Positions 37,839 through 47,058 of a stretch of 64,000 bases of DNA are shown piece after piece. How positions within the stretch are numbered: the stretch's first letter is position 1; each line of letters opens with the position of its first letter. Origin of the DNA: an uncultured Pelagibacteraceae bacterium (lineage in GTDB: Bacteria; Pseudomonadota; Alphaproteobacteria; Pelagibacterales; Pelagibacteraceae); NCBI GenBank assembly GCA_902631535.1, contig CACOYX010000004.1, positions 1 through 64,000 of the forward strand. The letters are read 5' to 3'. The notes beneath the pieces were generated by a model. It saw only the letters and a list, made by a program, of their open reading frames with translations. It was not told where the DNA came from and did not search any database. Position numbers and translations under genes: made by a program.

Positions 37839-38756
37839 ATGGCGTTAAAAATAATTTTTATGGGAACCCCAGAATTTTCTATTCCTGCTTTGAGGGTACT
37901 AAATTCAAAATATGAAGTATTGTCTGTGTATACTCAATCTCCAAAAAAAAAATCAAGAGGTCAAAAAATTCTAAAATCACCTATTCATTTAGAGGCAGAG
38001 AAATTAAACTTAGCTGTAAGATTTCCTGATAGTCTTAATAATGATTTAGATTATAAATTTATAAAGGAGTCCAATGCAAATTTTGTAATAGTAGTTGCTT
38101 ACGGACAATTAATTCCAAAAAAATTCTTAAATATAAAAAATATAATATTTTTGAATATTCATGCCTCATTGTTACCAAGATGGCGAGGTGCTGCTCCTAT
38201 ACAGAGATCTATAATAGAAATGGATAAAGAAACTGGAATTTCTATAATGAAAATTATTCCAAAACTAGACGCAGGACCACTTATGTTACAAAAAAATATT
38301 AATATTGATGAAAAAGATAATTTCGTATCACTTAGCAATAAATTATCTGAATTAGGTTCAATATTAATCTTAAAAGCATTGTCGATATTTGAAAATAAAC
38401 AAGTCAAATTTAAAGATCAACAAGATAAATTTGTGACATATGCAAAAAAAATAGATAAAAAAGAGTCCGAAATAAACTGGAATGAATCAGCAAGAAAATT
38501 AATTGCAAGAATTAATGGTTTAAATCCTTATCCAGGAGTTTGGTTCAAACATAAAGGAGCTAGAATTAAAATTATTGAAGCTGAAGTTTCAAACAATAAA
38601 GGTAAAAAGGGAGAAGTCTTAACCAACGATCTAATTGTGGGTTGCTCGGATAAATCTATAAAAATTACTTTTCTTCAGAAAGAAGGAAAAAAAACAATTG
38701 ATACAAAAAGTTTTTTATCTGGACACAAAATATTAAAAGGAGAAGTTTTATTTTAA
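37839..38756 (+). CDS. fmt: Methionyl-tRNA formyltransferase
   Basis: 305 aa. The N-terminal formyltransferase fold starts MALKIIFMGTPEFSIP. The formyl-folate site and catalytic Asn/His lie in FLNIHASLLPRWRGAAPIQ, followed by KLDAGPLM. A C-terminal tRNA-binding domain is present (ESEINWNESARKLIARINGLNPYPG). Coupled to truA by a one-base overlap. Confidence 0.97.
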   Translation: MALKIIFMGTPEFSIPALRVLNSKYEVLSVYTQSPKKKSRGQKILKSPIHLEAEKLNLAVRFPDSLNNDLDYKFIKESNANFVIVVAYGQLIPKKFLNIKNIIFLNIHASLLPRWRGAAPIQRSIIEMDKETGISIMKIIPKLDAGPLMLQKNINIDEKDNFVSLSNKLSELGSILILKALSIFENKQVKFKDQQDKFVTYAKKIDKKESEINWNESARKLIARINGLNPYPGVWFKHKGARIKIIEAEVSNNKGKKGEVLTNDLIVGCSDKSIKITFLQKEGKKTIDTKSFLSGHKILKGEVLF

Positions 38757-39496
38757 TGTTTAACTATCAAATAATTGTTGAATATTTAGGCACTAATTTT
38801 ATCGGTTGGCAAATTCAAAAAAAGGGATTTTCTATTCAATCAGAGATTCAAAAAGCGCTGTCAAAAGTATTGAAAAAAAAAATTAGAATTATCGGATCAG
38901 GCAGAACTGATGCTGGTGTTCATGCTAATGGACAAAGTGCTAATTTTATATTTAATCAAGAAATAAAAGATAAATATAAATTCTTAAATTCTGTTAATTT
39001 TTTTTTAAAAAATAAGTCAATTTCAATAATTAAAATCAATAAAAGAAATATTAACTTCCACGCTCGTCATAGTGTAAAAAAAAAAATATATAAATACATT
39101 ATTTTAAATCGAGAGATAAATTCACCGATGCACAAAAATAGATCATGGTTTTTAAAAAAAAAACTTGATATAAAATTGATGAAAAAGGCAATTAAATTTT
39201 TTGTCGGAGAACATAATTTTTCATCAATGCGTGCAGCTTCATGTTCAGCAAAAAGCCCTATAAGATCTGTTACAAAAGCAAATATAAGTAAAAATAGTAA
39301 CAAAATAACGATTTCTTTTGAGTCAAGGTCATTTCTCCAAAAACAAGTTAGATCAATGGTTGGGTGTTTAAAATATGTTGGAGAAAATAAATGGAAACCA
39401 GAAAAAATAAAATCTGTAATTAGATCAAAAAAAAGAGAATTATGCGCTCCACCAGCCCCGCCAGAAGGTTTATATTTAGAAAAAGTTTTTTATTAA
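38756..39496 (+). CDS. truA: tRNA pseudouridine(38-40) synthase
   Basis: 246 aa. It modifies U38-U40 in the tRNA anticodon stem-loop. The catalytic Asp52 is in GSGRTDAGVHANGQ, and substrate-contact segments ARHSVKKKIYKY and FLQKQVRSMVG are conserved. It overlaps fmt by one base. Its stop and that of the convergent glycosyltransferase share the palindrome TTAA. Confidence 0.96.
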   Translation: MFNYQIIVEYLGTNFIGWQIQKKGFSIQSEIQKALSKVLKKKIRIIGSGRTDAGVHANGQSANFIFNQEIKDKYKFLNSVNFFLKNKSISIIKINKRNINFHARHSVKKKIYKYIILNREINSPMHKNRSWFLKKKLDIKLMKKAIKFFVGEHNFSSMRAASCSAKSPIRSVTKANISKNSNKITISFESRSFLQKQVRSMVGCLKYVGENKWKPEKIKSVIRSKKRELCAPPAPPEGLYLEKVFY

Positions 39497-40626
39497 TTTT
39501 TAACTAATTTAAAATATTCTTTGCTGACTTTTTTCCATTTGAATTTTTTGACGTAATTTAAAGATTTTTTTGAAAAATAGTTGCATAATTTTTTATCGTT
39601 CTTTAATTTTTTAATTTTATTTATAAGATCAGCATTGTCATTATAACTAACAATATTTTTATCAAAATTACTTGCCACTTTATCTGAGCAAATGACCGGT
39701 AAACCATAAGACATATAAGTTAATATTTTACCTTGAATACCAGTTGCTATTTCTAAATTAGCCAATCCACAAAATGAACCTTTAATAAATTTATCTAAGT
39801 TTTTTTGTGACCCCCGACATTTAATATTTTTATTTTTCGATAGCAGAAACTTATCGAAATTATTTATTTCACCTATAATTTCAAATTTTATATCCGGTAT
39901 CTTTTTTTTTAATTTTGGTAAGATAATTTTTGAAAAATTTTTAACCGCTAAGATATTTGGTAAATATTTTAGATTACCGATAAATAATATTTTATTATTT
40001 TTTTTGGAAAATAAGTATTTTTTCTTAATTTTATCGATTGAAATATTTATATGAATAATTTTTTTTAAAAATACTTTTTCAATTTTTTTAATTTCATTTT
40101 TCGAAAATAAAATTATTTTATCAAATTTCATAAAAATTTTTTTTTCTAAATGCTTTATGAGAAGACTTTCAAAAAAATAAATGTATTTGAGGGGATTTAG
40201 AATATTTAAATTTTTAAATGTTTGATGATAATTATTTGAATAGAGGTCACCCATTTCAATAATTTTTTTTCCATAAAAGTTCTTGGGAAGATATTGGCTA
40301 GATCGAATATGATAAAAGAAAATAATATCATAATTCATAGCGTTATTATTTATAAATTTTTTCATTTCATCTGAGTAAAAAAAACCTAATTGCATAGGTT
40401 TTAATATAATCAAAGACTTTAATGCATATAAAAATTTACTAAAAAAGAATGGCTTCTGAAAAATAAAAATATTTTTTTGTGAGAAATCTTTTTTATCACC
40501 TAACGATACAACATCTAATATGTTGTTCTTTTTAAGTATATTTATAATTTTTTTTGATCCAATTATGTCTCCAGAGTATCTGTTTGAATATGGATTTCTT
40601 GTCGAAATAAAAAGAATTCTTTTCAT
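39493..40626 (-). CDS. Glycosyltransferase (family 1-like C-terminal domain)
   Basis: 377 aa, extremely Lys/Ile/Asn-rich. The opening RILFISTRNPYSNRYSGD and the segment ILFIGNLKYLPN fit GT-B sugar transferases. The C-terminal part CGLANLEIATGIQGKILTYMSYGLPVICS is the nucleotide-sugar binding region. The canonical EX7E pair is not obvious. It is probably a surface glycan enzyme and is placed alone among housekeeping genes. It overlaps the SET-domain gene by 4 bases. Confidence 0.75.
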   Translation of the reverse strand: MKRILFISTRNPYSNRYSGDIIGSKKIINILKKNNILDVVSLGDKKDFSQKNIFIFQKPFFFSKFLYALKSLIILKPMQLGFFYSDEMKKFINNNAMNYDIIFFYHIRSSQYLPKNFYGKKIIEMGDLYSNNYHQTFKNLNILNPLKYIYFFESLLIKHLEKKIFMKFDKIILFSKNEIKKIEKVFLKKIIHINISIDKIKKKYLFSKKNNKILFIGNLKYLPNILAVKNFSKIILPKLKKKIPDIKFEIIGEINNFDKFLLSKNKNIKCRGSQKNLDKFIKGSFCGLANLEIATGIQGKILTYMSYGLPVICSDKVASNFDKNIVSYNDNADLINKIKKLKNDKKLCNYFSKKSLNYVKKFKWKKVSKEYFKLVKN

Positions 40627-41081
40627 TTTTTTTTATTTTTGATTTTTTTTATTCTCCATCTTGATCCCTCTCTTATAATATATCCACAACAATTCTTTGA
40701 TCTACATCTACATGGATAGTTTTTGAAATCTTCGTCGAAGCTGAAACCATAATCATATGAAAATTCTTCCCCTCTTTTAATATCTTTTATCGCATGCACC
40801 CAGACTTTAAGGCCGGTACCAGTTACTTCACAATTTGGATTACAGGAGTGATTTATCAATCTGGCAGTGTTGAATTTAAAATCTCCATCAAGATCGTACC
40901 TTTTATTTAAATTAAAGAGATAAATAGCTTTTTCATTATCGTATTTTGGATTTTCTTCAGCTTCTTTTCGAGTAATAACTTTACCTTTATATTCTATTAC
41001 TTTTGAACCCTTTTTTATGTCTTTAGCGGCGTATAAACCTAAATTATCAATTTTAGATTTTCTTACTTTGTAAGCCCTCAC
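40623..41081 (-). CDS. SET-domain protein (putative protein-lysine methyltransferase)
   Basis: 152 aa consisting almost wholly of a SET domain. The SAM/active-site knot is present: NHSCNPNC at residues 77-84 and FSYDYG around 107-112. A post-SET-like cysteine cluster follows (Cys124, Cys126, Cys131, Cys132), which could bind zinc with Cys80. The N-terminal SET-N strand YKVRKSKIDNLGLYAA is present. It should transfer methyl from SAM to a protein lysine; the target is unknown. It overlaps both neighbours by 4 bases (glycosyltransferase and dapE). Confidence 0.88.
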   Translation of the reverse strand: MRAYKVRKSKIDNLGLYAAKDIKKGSKVIEYKGKVITRKEAEENPKYDNEKAIYLFNLNKRYDLDGDFKFNTARLINHSCNPNCEVTGTGLKVWVHAIKDIKRGEEFSYDYGFSFDEDFKNYPCRCRSKNCCGYIIREGSRWRIKKIKNKKK

Positions 41082-42241
41082 TTAAAATAGTCCTCGAGGA
41101 TATTTTGATATATTTTAGTCAAATTTTTTAAATCTTTTAAAGAAACACATTCATCAATTTTATGCATTGTTTTATTAACTAAACCAAATTCAAGACACGG
41201 GGCAATCTTTTTTATGAATCTTGCATCCGATGTACCACCAGTTGTAGAAAATACAGGTGTTATTTTAGTAATTTTTTTTATTATATTCCTAGCCATATAA
41301 ATAGTTTTGTTCGGTTTTGTGAGAAAAGATTCACCGTTTACATGAAAATCTATTTTAAATTTACATCTGTTCTTTTTGCTAAAATTTTTAACGACTGAAC
41401 TAATTTTTTTCTTTAAACTTCTTGAGGTATGAAGATTGTTAAACCTTACATTAAATTGAGCTTTAGCAGTAGCAGGAATAACGTTAGCAGCTTTATTATC
41501 TACATCTATAGATGTTATTTCTAAATTTGAAGGTTGAAAATTTTTGTTTCCTTTATCCAATTTTTGTTCATTAAGTCTTTTACATATTTTTACTAATGTA
41601 TTTATAGGATTATTAGAAAGGTGTGGGTAAGCAACATGGCCTTGTGAGCCAGTAATCGTTATTGTTCCTGAAATACTACCACGCCTTCCAATTTTAATCA
41701 TCTCACCAAGTTTATTAGGGTTCGTAGGTTCACCTACAATACAAAAATCTATTTTCTCTCTTTTTTTCTTTAAATAGTCTACTACTTTTTTAGTACCATT
41801 AATTGCAAGCCCTTCCTCATCACCAGTAATCAAGAGGCTTATAGAACCATTAAATTTTCTCCCTTTTTTTAGAAATTTTTCTACAGCAGATATAAAACAA
41901 GCAATAGAACTTTTCATATCATTAGCGCCTCTACCAATTAAATGATTTTTTTTAATTGCTGGCTTAAAAGGATTTACCGTCCAGTCTTCAATATTCCCCG
42001 GGGGAACAACATCCGTGTGCCCAGCATAACATAAATTAGGACCTTTTTTTCCCAGTCTTGCATAAATATTTTTAATCGGTTTACTTTTTTTATTTTTGTC
42101 TTTAAATTCTAAAATTTTACAATCAAAACCTAATCTCTTTAATTGTTTTACTAAAAATCCAATAGCGCCTGCATCTCTAGGCGTGATACTTGGAAATTTA
42201 ATTAGCTCTTTGGCTAAAGATAATTCATTTATTTTAAGCAT
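41078..42241 (-). CDS. dapE: Succinyl-diaminopimelate desuccinylase
   Basis: 387 aa zinc peptidase-family enzyme of lysine and meso-DAP synthesis. The metal-site motifs are CYAGHTDVVPPG, GRGANDMKSSIA and the catalytic Glu in ITGDEEG; GEPT and the C-terminal TTGGTSDARF are also present. It directly follows dapD (one-base overlap), which makes the preceding succinylated intermediate. DAP also feeds peptidoglycan. Confidence 0.95.
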   Translation of the reverse strand: MLKINELSLAKELIKFPSITPRDAGAIGFLVKQLKRLGFDCKILEFKDKNKKSKPIKNIYARLGKKGPNLCYAGHTDVVPPGNIEDWTVNPFKPAIKKNHLIGRGANDMKSSIACFISAVEKFLKKGRKFNGSISLLITGDEEGLAINGTKKVVDYLKKKREKIDFCIVGEPTNPNKLGEMIKIGRRGSISGTITITGSQGHVAYPHLSNNPINTLVKICKRLNEQKLDKGNKNFQPSNLEITSIDVDNKAANVIPATAKAQFNVRFNNLHTSRSLKKKISSVVKNFSKKNRCKFKIDFHVNGESFLTKPNKTIYMARNIIKKITKITPVFSTTGGTSDARFIKKIAPCLEFGLVNKTMHKIDECVSLKDLKNLTKIYQNILEDYFK

Positions 42242-43068
42242 TAGTCTCTTAATAGATCGTTAATAGATGTTTTGCTTCGTGTTTTTGAGTCAACTTTTTT
42301 TACAATTACAGCGCAATATAAAGAGGGACCACTAGGGTTAGATTTATTCGGTAAACTTCCTGGCACTACTACGGAGTAAGCTGGCACTTTCCCAAAAGTA
42401 ATTTCACCAGTTGATCTATCTACAATTTTTGTAGAAGCACCAATATAAACACCCATTGAGATAACTGCACCTTCTTCAACCAAAACACCTTCAGCTATTT
42501 CAGATCTAGCACCTACAAAACAATTATCTTCTATGATAACCGGTCCCGCTTGTAGTGGTTCAAGTACACCGCCAATACCAGCTCCACCAGAGATATGACA
42601 ATTTTTCCCAACCTGTGCACATGAACCAACAGAAGCCCACGTGTCAATCATTGTACCTTCATCTACGTATGCTCCTAGATTTACAAACGAAGGCATTAGA
42701 ACAACATTTTTAGCAATAAAAGATCCTCTTCTTACAACACCATTAGGTACATGTCGGTAACCAGCTTTTTTCCAATCTATTTCCTTCCACTTTACTGTTT
42801 TGCCTGGAACTTTATCGTACCAAGTGGTGTATGGTCCTTTTGACATCGTCATTTTATTTACTCTAAAACTTAAAAGAATTGCTTTTTTTATCCACTGATT
42901 AACTATCCAAGATCCATTAATCTTATTCGCAACTCTAATTTTACCTGAGTCCACTAAACTAATCGTATCATTAATTGCTTTGATTAGTTTTTTATCTGAT
43001 TTAGGATTTATTTTTTCTTTAATTTCAAAACTATTATTAATTACATTTTCTAATTTATCTAAGTTCAT
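42241..43068 (-). CDS. dapD: Tetrahydrodipicolinate N-succinyltransferase
   Basis: 275 aa trimeric left-handed beta-helix acyltransferase using succinyl-CoA. The hexapeptide-repeat core is visible ([29 protein letters not shown], in part; [19 protein letters not shown]). The ATG is preceded by a strong AAAGGAG ribosome-binding site embedded in the end of the upstream HAD gene, with which it overlaps by 14 bases. Coupled to dapE. Confidence 0.96.
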   Translation of the reverse strand: MNLDKLENVINNSFEIKEKINPKSDKKLIKAINDTISLVDSGKIRVANKINGSWIVNQWIKKAILLSFRVNKMTMSKGPYTTWYDKVPGKTVKWKEIDWKKAGYRHVPNGVVRRGSFIAKNVVLMPSFVNLGAYVDEGTMIDTWASVGSCAQVGKNCHISGGAGIGGVLEPLQAGPVIIEDNCFVGARSEIAEGVLVEEGAVISMGVYIGASTKIVDRSTGEITFGKVPAYSVVVPGSLPNKSNPSGPSLYCAVIVKKVDSKTRSKTSINDLLRD

Positions 43069-43720
43069 TTATCTCCTTTAAAAATTTTGCCAAATTATCT
43101 GTCCTATAGTTTATAAAATCTTCATTCGAGTACTTTGCTGCCCATGGTTCATCATTTTTAATCCAAACTGTCTTCATTCCTAATTCATGAGCTGGTTTTA
43201 AATTTCTTGCTATATCTTCAAAGAATATACAGTATTGTGGCTCAATTTTGTAATTTTCTACTAATTTTTTATAAGGCTCCTTGGAAGGCTTTGGAATAAA
43301 CTCGCAATCACGAATATCAAATATTCCATCAAAAAGCCTATCAATTCCAATTCTTTTTGTAACATTTAAAGCGTGAGCTTTTGATCCATTGGTAAAAATT
43401 ATTTTCTTTCCGTTTAATTTCTTAATTTCTTCTTCTAAAAACTTATTTTTATCTAAAAAACTAAGATCAACATCATGTACAAATTCCAAAAATTCATCAG
43501 CATCAATTTTATGGTTTTTAATCATTCCATTTAAAGTAGTATTATATTCTTGAAAATAGCTTTTTTGAATTTTTTTGGCCTCTTCTAAATTAACATTAAG
43601 TTTTTCAGAAATAAATTTTGACATTTTTTTATCCACTTGGTCAAAAACTTTAGTTGCCCCATCGTATAGAGTGTTATCTAAATCAAATAACCAAAATTTT
43701 ATTTTTGATAAGTCTCTCAT
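43055..43720 (-). CDS. HAD-family pyrimidine 5'-nucleotidase-like phosphatase
   Basis: 221 aa. The HAD motif [11 protein letters not shown] has nucleophile Asp13 and Asp15. Motif II is [10 protein letters not shown], the Lys-containing motif III is in [10 protein letters not shown] and motif IV is [11 protein letters not shown]. The match is to the Sdt1/YjjG-like pyrimidine nucleotidase group, which dephosphorylates UMP/CMP-like substrates. It overlaps argB by 4 bases and dapD by 14. A housekeeping or metabolite-repair role is inferred. Confidence 0.88.
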   Translation of the reverse strand: MRDLSKIKFWLFDLDNTLYDGATKVFDQVDKKMSKFISEKLNVNLEEAKKIQKSYFQEYNTTLNGMIKNHKIDADEFLEFVHDVDLSFLDKNKFLEEEIKKLNGKKIIFTNGSKAHALNVTKRIGIDRLFDGIFDIRDCEFIPKPSKEPYKKLVENYKIEPQYCIFFEDIARNLKPAHELGMKTVWIKNDEPWAAKYSNEDFINYRTDNLAKFLKEINELR

Positions 43721-44586
43721 TCTCTTATTAATGTCCCTGAACCCTGATCAGAAAAAATTTCATGTAGTATCGAATGTGGTTTCCTTCCATCAAGTATAAC
43801 AACACCTCTTACTCCATTCTCCACTGCATCAACGCAATTTTGTATTTTTGGTATCATACCTCCCTGAACAACTTTCCATTTAATAAGGTTTTCTAAATCA
43901 AAGGGTTTTATCTCTGTAATTAGTTTTTTTTTATCATCATAAACACCTTCAACATTAGTCATTAATAAAAGCCTTCTGGATTTGAGTTTTTTGGCTATAG
44001 CACTAGCAGCAGTATCTCCGTTTATGTTATATGTTTGCTGATTTTCTCCTACACCAAGAGGTGCAACTATTGGAACTTCATTTTTATTAATCGCGTCGTT
44101 AATTAATTGAGAATTTATTTTATTTGGAATGCCTACAAATCCCAGCTCTTCTCTTTCAGGCTTAACTTCAATAATATTATTTTTTTTTGTATGAAAAGAC
44201 ACTGCATCCGACCCTAGGTTTTTTAAATTTGAGACTATGTCATTGTTAAAATCAATTAGGACTTTCTCAACCACATTGATAATATTTTTATCAGTAACTC
44301 TTAACCCATTAATAAATCTCGATTTTATCTTTTTTTTATCTAGCTCTCTCTTAATCCTTGGTCCTCCACCATGAACAATAATAACTGATAGACCCAACTT
44401 ATTCAGAATATGAATGTCTAAGATAAAGTTATTGAACACTTTCCTATCAATTAAAACATTACCACCATACTTAATTACAATTTTTTCGTTCTTATATTTC
44501 GAAACATATTTTTGAACATTGATAATTTCTGGAGCGTCTTCTGGCCAAAACTTTTTAATTTCTTCAAGAGAAATATTTTGAGACAT
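43717..44586 (-). CDS. argB: Acetylglutamate kinase
   Basis: 289 aa, second step of arginine synthesis. KYGGNVLID near residue 40 binds the phosphates, followed by VIIVHGGGPRIKRELDKK, NINGDTAASAIAKKL and MIPKIQNCVDAVENGVRGVVIL. Full length. It directly follows yidC by zero bases. The GTPase gene engB often found between yidC and argB in alphaproteobacteria is absent here. Confidence 0.96.
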   Translation of the reverse strand: MSQNISLEEIKKFWPEDAPEIINVQKYVSKYKNEKIVIKYGGNVLIDRKVFNNFILDIHILNKLGLSVIIVHGGGPRIKRELDKKKIKSRFINGLRVTDKNIINVVEKVLIDFNNDIVSNLKNLGSDAVSFHTKKNNIIEVKPEREELGFVGIPNKINSQLINDAINKNEVPIVAPLGVGENQQTYNINGDTAASAIAKKLKSRRLLLMTNVEGVYDDKKKLITEIKPFDLENLIKWKVVQGGMIPKIQNCVDAVENGVRGVVILDGRKPHSILHEIFSDQGSGTLIRE

Positions 44587-46272
44587 TTAATTAGTTTTTA
44601 CAGTAGTTTGTTTTACAATTACGTATTGTTGAGCAATTGTTAAAATATTATTTACTGTCCAGTAAACAACTAGACCTGATGGGAAGGATGCCAAAATAAT
44701 TGTTAAAAATAAGGGGAAGAAAGCAAAAATTTTTGCTTGTATTGGATCTGCGGGAGCAGGATTTAATTTTTGCTGAACCCACATTGAAGCACCCATTAAG
44801 ATCGGCCAAATACCAATAATCATAAAACTTGGTGGATCCCATGGTATCAATCCAAACAAATTAAAAATTGTAGTTGGGTCTGCTGCTGACAGATCCTTTA
44901 TCCAACCAAAAAAAGGCTGGTGTCTCATTTCTAAAGAAATAAATAACATTTTGTATATAGCAAAAAAGAAAGGTATTTGAATTAACACCGGTAAACAGCC
45001 CGAGGCAGGATTAATTTTTTCTTTTCTATATAAAGCCATCATCTCTTGCTGAAGTTTTACTTTGTCATCCTTATGAAGCTCTTTAAGTCTCATCATTTCA
45101 GGCTGAACTGCTTTCATTTTTGCCATGGATCTGAATGAGAAGTTTGCTAGTGGGAAGAAAATTAATCTAATTGCTACTGTAAGTAAAACTATAGCATAAC
45201 CAAAATTTCCTGAAATTTTAAATAGATAATCTATTACAAAAAATAATGGTTTTGTGAAAAAGTAAAACCAACCCCAGTCTATCACTAAATCAAATTTATT
45301 AATTTTTTGATCAGCAGCGTAACCATCAATTGTTTCAACTTCTTTTGCAGAAACAAATAATCTTAATTTATTTACGCCTGTAGACGATTTGTTTATTGTT
45401 GTAGGATTATTAATTATATAATTGGCTTTATAGCCATTATCATAAAGAAAAGTTGATTTAAAATTTTTTCCTTTTTCAGGAACAAATGCTGTCATCCAAT
45501 ATTTATCAGTAATACCTAGCCACCCTTCGTTTGACTCTCTAACAATTTTCTTTTCTTTTATATCGTCGTAATCGTCTTCTTTTAGTTCATCATCAAATAC
45601 TCCGATAAATCCCTCATGCTGGATGTAAAAATTTTGAATATCATCAGGAATTTTATTCCTAGTCATTTGAGCGTATGGATATAAATCAATTGTAGAATTA
45701 GAATTATTTTTAACTTGCTGGGTAATTCTAAATAAATATTTATTATCTAATTCTATTTTTTTTTCAAAGATAATTCCTTCTTCGTTATTCCATTGTAGCA
45801 CTACAGGTGAATTATCACTTAAAATATTATTACCTTTTACAGACCAAGTGCTCTCTTTTGTGGGTATTTTGATTTTATTTCCAACACTGGTCCAACCAGT
45901 TTCAATATAAAAACCGTTTTCTATCTCTGCTGGATTTAAAAAAATAATATTTTTATCCCCCTCAACTTTTTGTTTATGATTTTTAAAGGAAATATCATCA
46001 ATCTGTGCACCTTTTAAATTTATTGATCCTATAATACTATTATTTTCAATTTTGACTCTTTTATCTTTTTTAATTGAGTCCTCCCTAGAAATATTTTTAA
46101 CTATCGTTGGCTGATTTATTGTTGGAGCTATTGACCCTGTTTCAGACTTCTGTTCAACTTTTTGATTGTCCTTTGGATTAATAGGTTTTTTTGGAGTTTC
46201 AAAAAAAGCTCCCCAGAAAAGCAAAACAGACATTGAAAGAGCGATAGCTACAAAAACGTTTCTATTATCCAT
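44587..46272 (-). CDS. yidC: Membrane protein insertase YidC
   Basis: 561 aa. TM1 is at the N-terminus (NVFVAIALSMSVLLFWGAFF), followed by the large periplasmic P1 domain (about 60-330) and five C-terminal helices starting near FFVIDYLFKISGNFGYAIVLL. The conserved RLIFFPLANFSFRSMAKMKAVQPEM carries the hydrophilic-groove Arg. Inserts small inner-membrane proteins with or without SecYEG. The order rpmH-rnpA-yidD-yidC is classic. Confidence 0.97.
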   Translation of the reverse strand: MDNRNVFVAIALSMSVLLFWGAFFETPKKPINPKDNQKVEQKSETGSIAPTINQPTIVKNISREDSIKKDKRVKIENNSIIGSINLKGAQIDDISFKNHKQKVEGDKNIIFLNPAEIENGFYIETGWTSVGNKIKIPTKESTWSVKGNNILSDNSPVVLQWNNEEGIIFEKKIELDNKYLFRITQQVKNNSNSTIDLYPYAQMTRNKIPDDIQNFYIQHEGFIGVFDDELKEDDYDDIKEKKIVRESNEGWLGITDKYWMTAFVPEKGKNFKSTFLYDNGYKANYIINNPTTINKSSTGVNKLRLFVSAKEVETIDGYAADQKINKFDLVIDWGWFYFFTKPLFFVIDYLFKISGNFGYAIVLLTVAIRLIFFPLANFSFRSMAKMKAVQPEMMRLKELHKDDKVKLQQEMMALYRKEKINPASGCLPVLIQIPFFFAIYKMLFISLEMRHQPFFGWIKDLSAADPTTIFNLFGLIPWDPPSFMIIGIWPILMGASMWVQQKLNPAPADPIQAKIFAFFPLFLTIILASFPSGLVVYWTVNNILTIAQQYVIVKQTTVKTN

Positions 46273-46516
46273 TTTTACTATCCTTATGTTTTGTTTCTGG
46301 AATAAAATCTATTCCATGACTACCACCAAGTGTTTTGAAAGGATGGCATTTTAAAATTCTTTTTACCCCTAATGTAAATCCTTTATTCAATCCTTGGGTT
46401 TTTAAAGCTTCAATAAAATATTCAGAACAGGTAGGAAAGAATCTACATCTACTTCCTAATAATGGCGATATAAAATACTTATAAAATTTAATAATTAAGA
46501 TTAGAATTTTTGTCAT
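46265..46516 (-). CDS. yidD: Membrane protein insertion efficiency factor YidD
   Basis: 83 aa. The family pattern is intact: IKFYKYFISPLLGSRCRFFPTCS, then YFIEAL and the CHPF motif (LKCHPFKTLGGSHGIDFIP). It is an amphipathic inner-membrane-associated protein that helps YidC. It overlaps yidC by 8 bases and lies one base after rnpA. Confidence 0.95.
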   Translation of the reverse strand: MTKILILIIKFYKYFISPLLGSRCRFFPTCSEYFIEALKTQGLNKGFTLGVKRILKCHPFKTLGGSHGIDFIPETKHKDSKNG

Positions 46517-46517
46517 T

Positions 46518-46868
46518 TTACTTTTTTAATTTACTAAAACTTTTCTCCATTAATGGCAAAAGCACATCTTGTTTTTGAGCATAAGCATTAGACTTTCCGA
46601 AAACTATATAAGTGTAATCTTTATTAATTGCACCTCTTTTTTTTAGTAATTTTTGAACAATTGCTTTTAATTTTCTTCTAATTTTGTTTCTTTTGACAGC
46701 ATTTCCAATTTTTTTTTTCATTACAAAACTAATAAGTAAATTAGCTTTTTGTTTGGCTTTGATAAAATTTTTAGCAGCAAAAATAGAAAAGTAATCTGTA
46801 TGAACTTTTTTTTCTTTAAGCGCTTTTCTGAATTGGTTGCTTTTTTTTAAACTTTCAAGCTTGACCAT
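46518..46868 (-). CDS. rnpA: Ribonuclease P protein component
   Basis: 116 aa basic protein that binds RNase P RNA for 5' tRNA maturation. The diagnostic RNR-like motif is in NAVKRNKIRRKLKAI near residues 55-69, and the substrate-binding strand with Phe residues is in DYFSIFAAKNF. It sits 5 bases downstream of rpmH as usual. Confidence 0.94.
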   Translation of the reverse strand: MVKLESLKKSNQFRKALKEKKVHTDYFSIFAAKNFIKAKQKANLLISFVMKKKIGNAVKRNKIRRKLKAIVQKLLKKRGAINKDYTYIVFGKSNAYAQKQDVLLPLMEKSFSKLKK

Positions 46869-46873
46869 CTATT

Positions 46874-47008
46874 TTAGGTAGAAAGAATTTTTCTCCCTTT
46901 TGCTCGTCTACGAGCGATAAGTTGTCTTCCAGTTTTTGAAGCCATTCTAGCTCTAAAACCGTGTCTTCTTTTTCTTACTAAATTACTGGGCTGATATGTT
47001 CTTTTCAT
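46874..47008 (-). CDS. rpmH: 50S ribosomal protein L34
   Basis: 44 aa, a standard length for L34, and short enough to be missed by length filters. It starts [18 protein letters not shown] at 47008, contains [20 protein letters not shown], and stops at 46874. First gene of the rpmH-rnpA-yidD-yidC set. No dnaA gene or DnaA-box cluster is seen on its other side. Confidence 0.97.
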   Translation of the reverse strand: MKRTYQPSNLVRKRRHGFRARMASKTGRQLIARRRAKGRKILST

Positions 47009-47058
47009 AAATATTAAAAGGTATATATTTTAATTGTCGTCTATTGTACAGGTAAATT

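Noticed and set aside
46874-47058. Chromosome origin next to rpmH
   Set aside because: rpmH is often near dnaA/oriC, but no dnaA gene or DnaA-box cluster is visible; the 50-base gap is too short.
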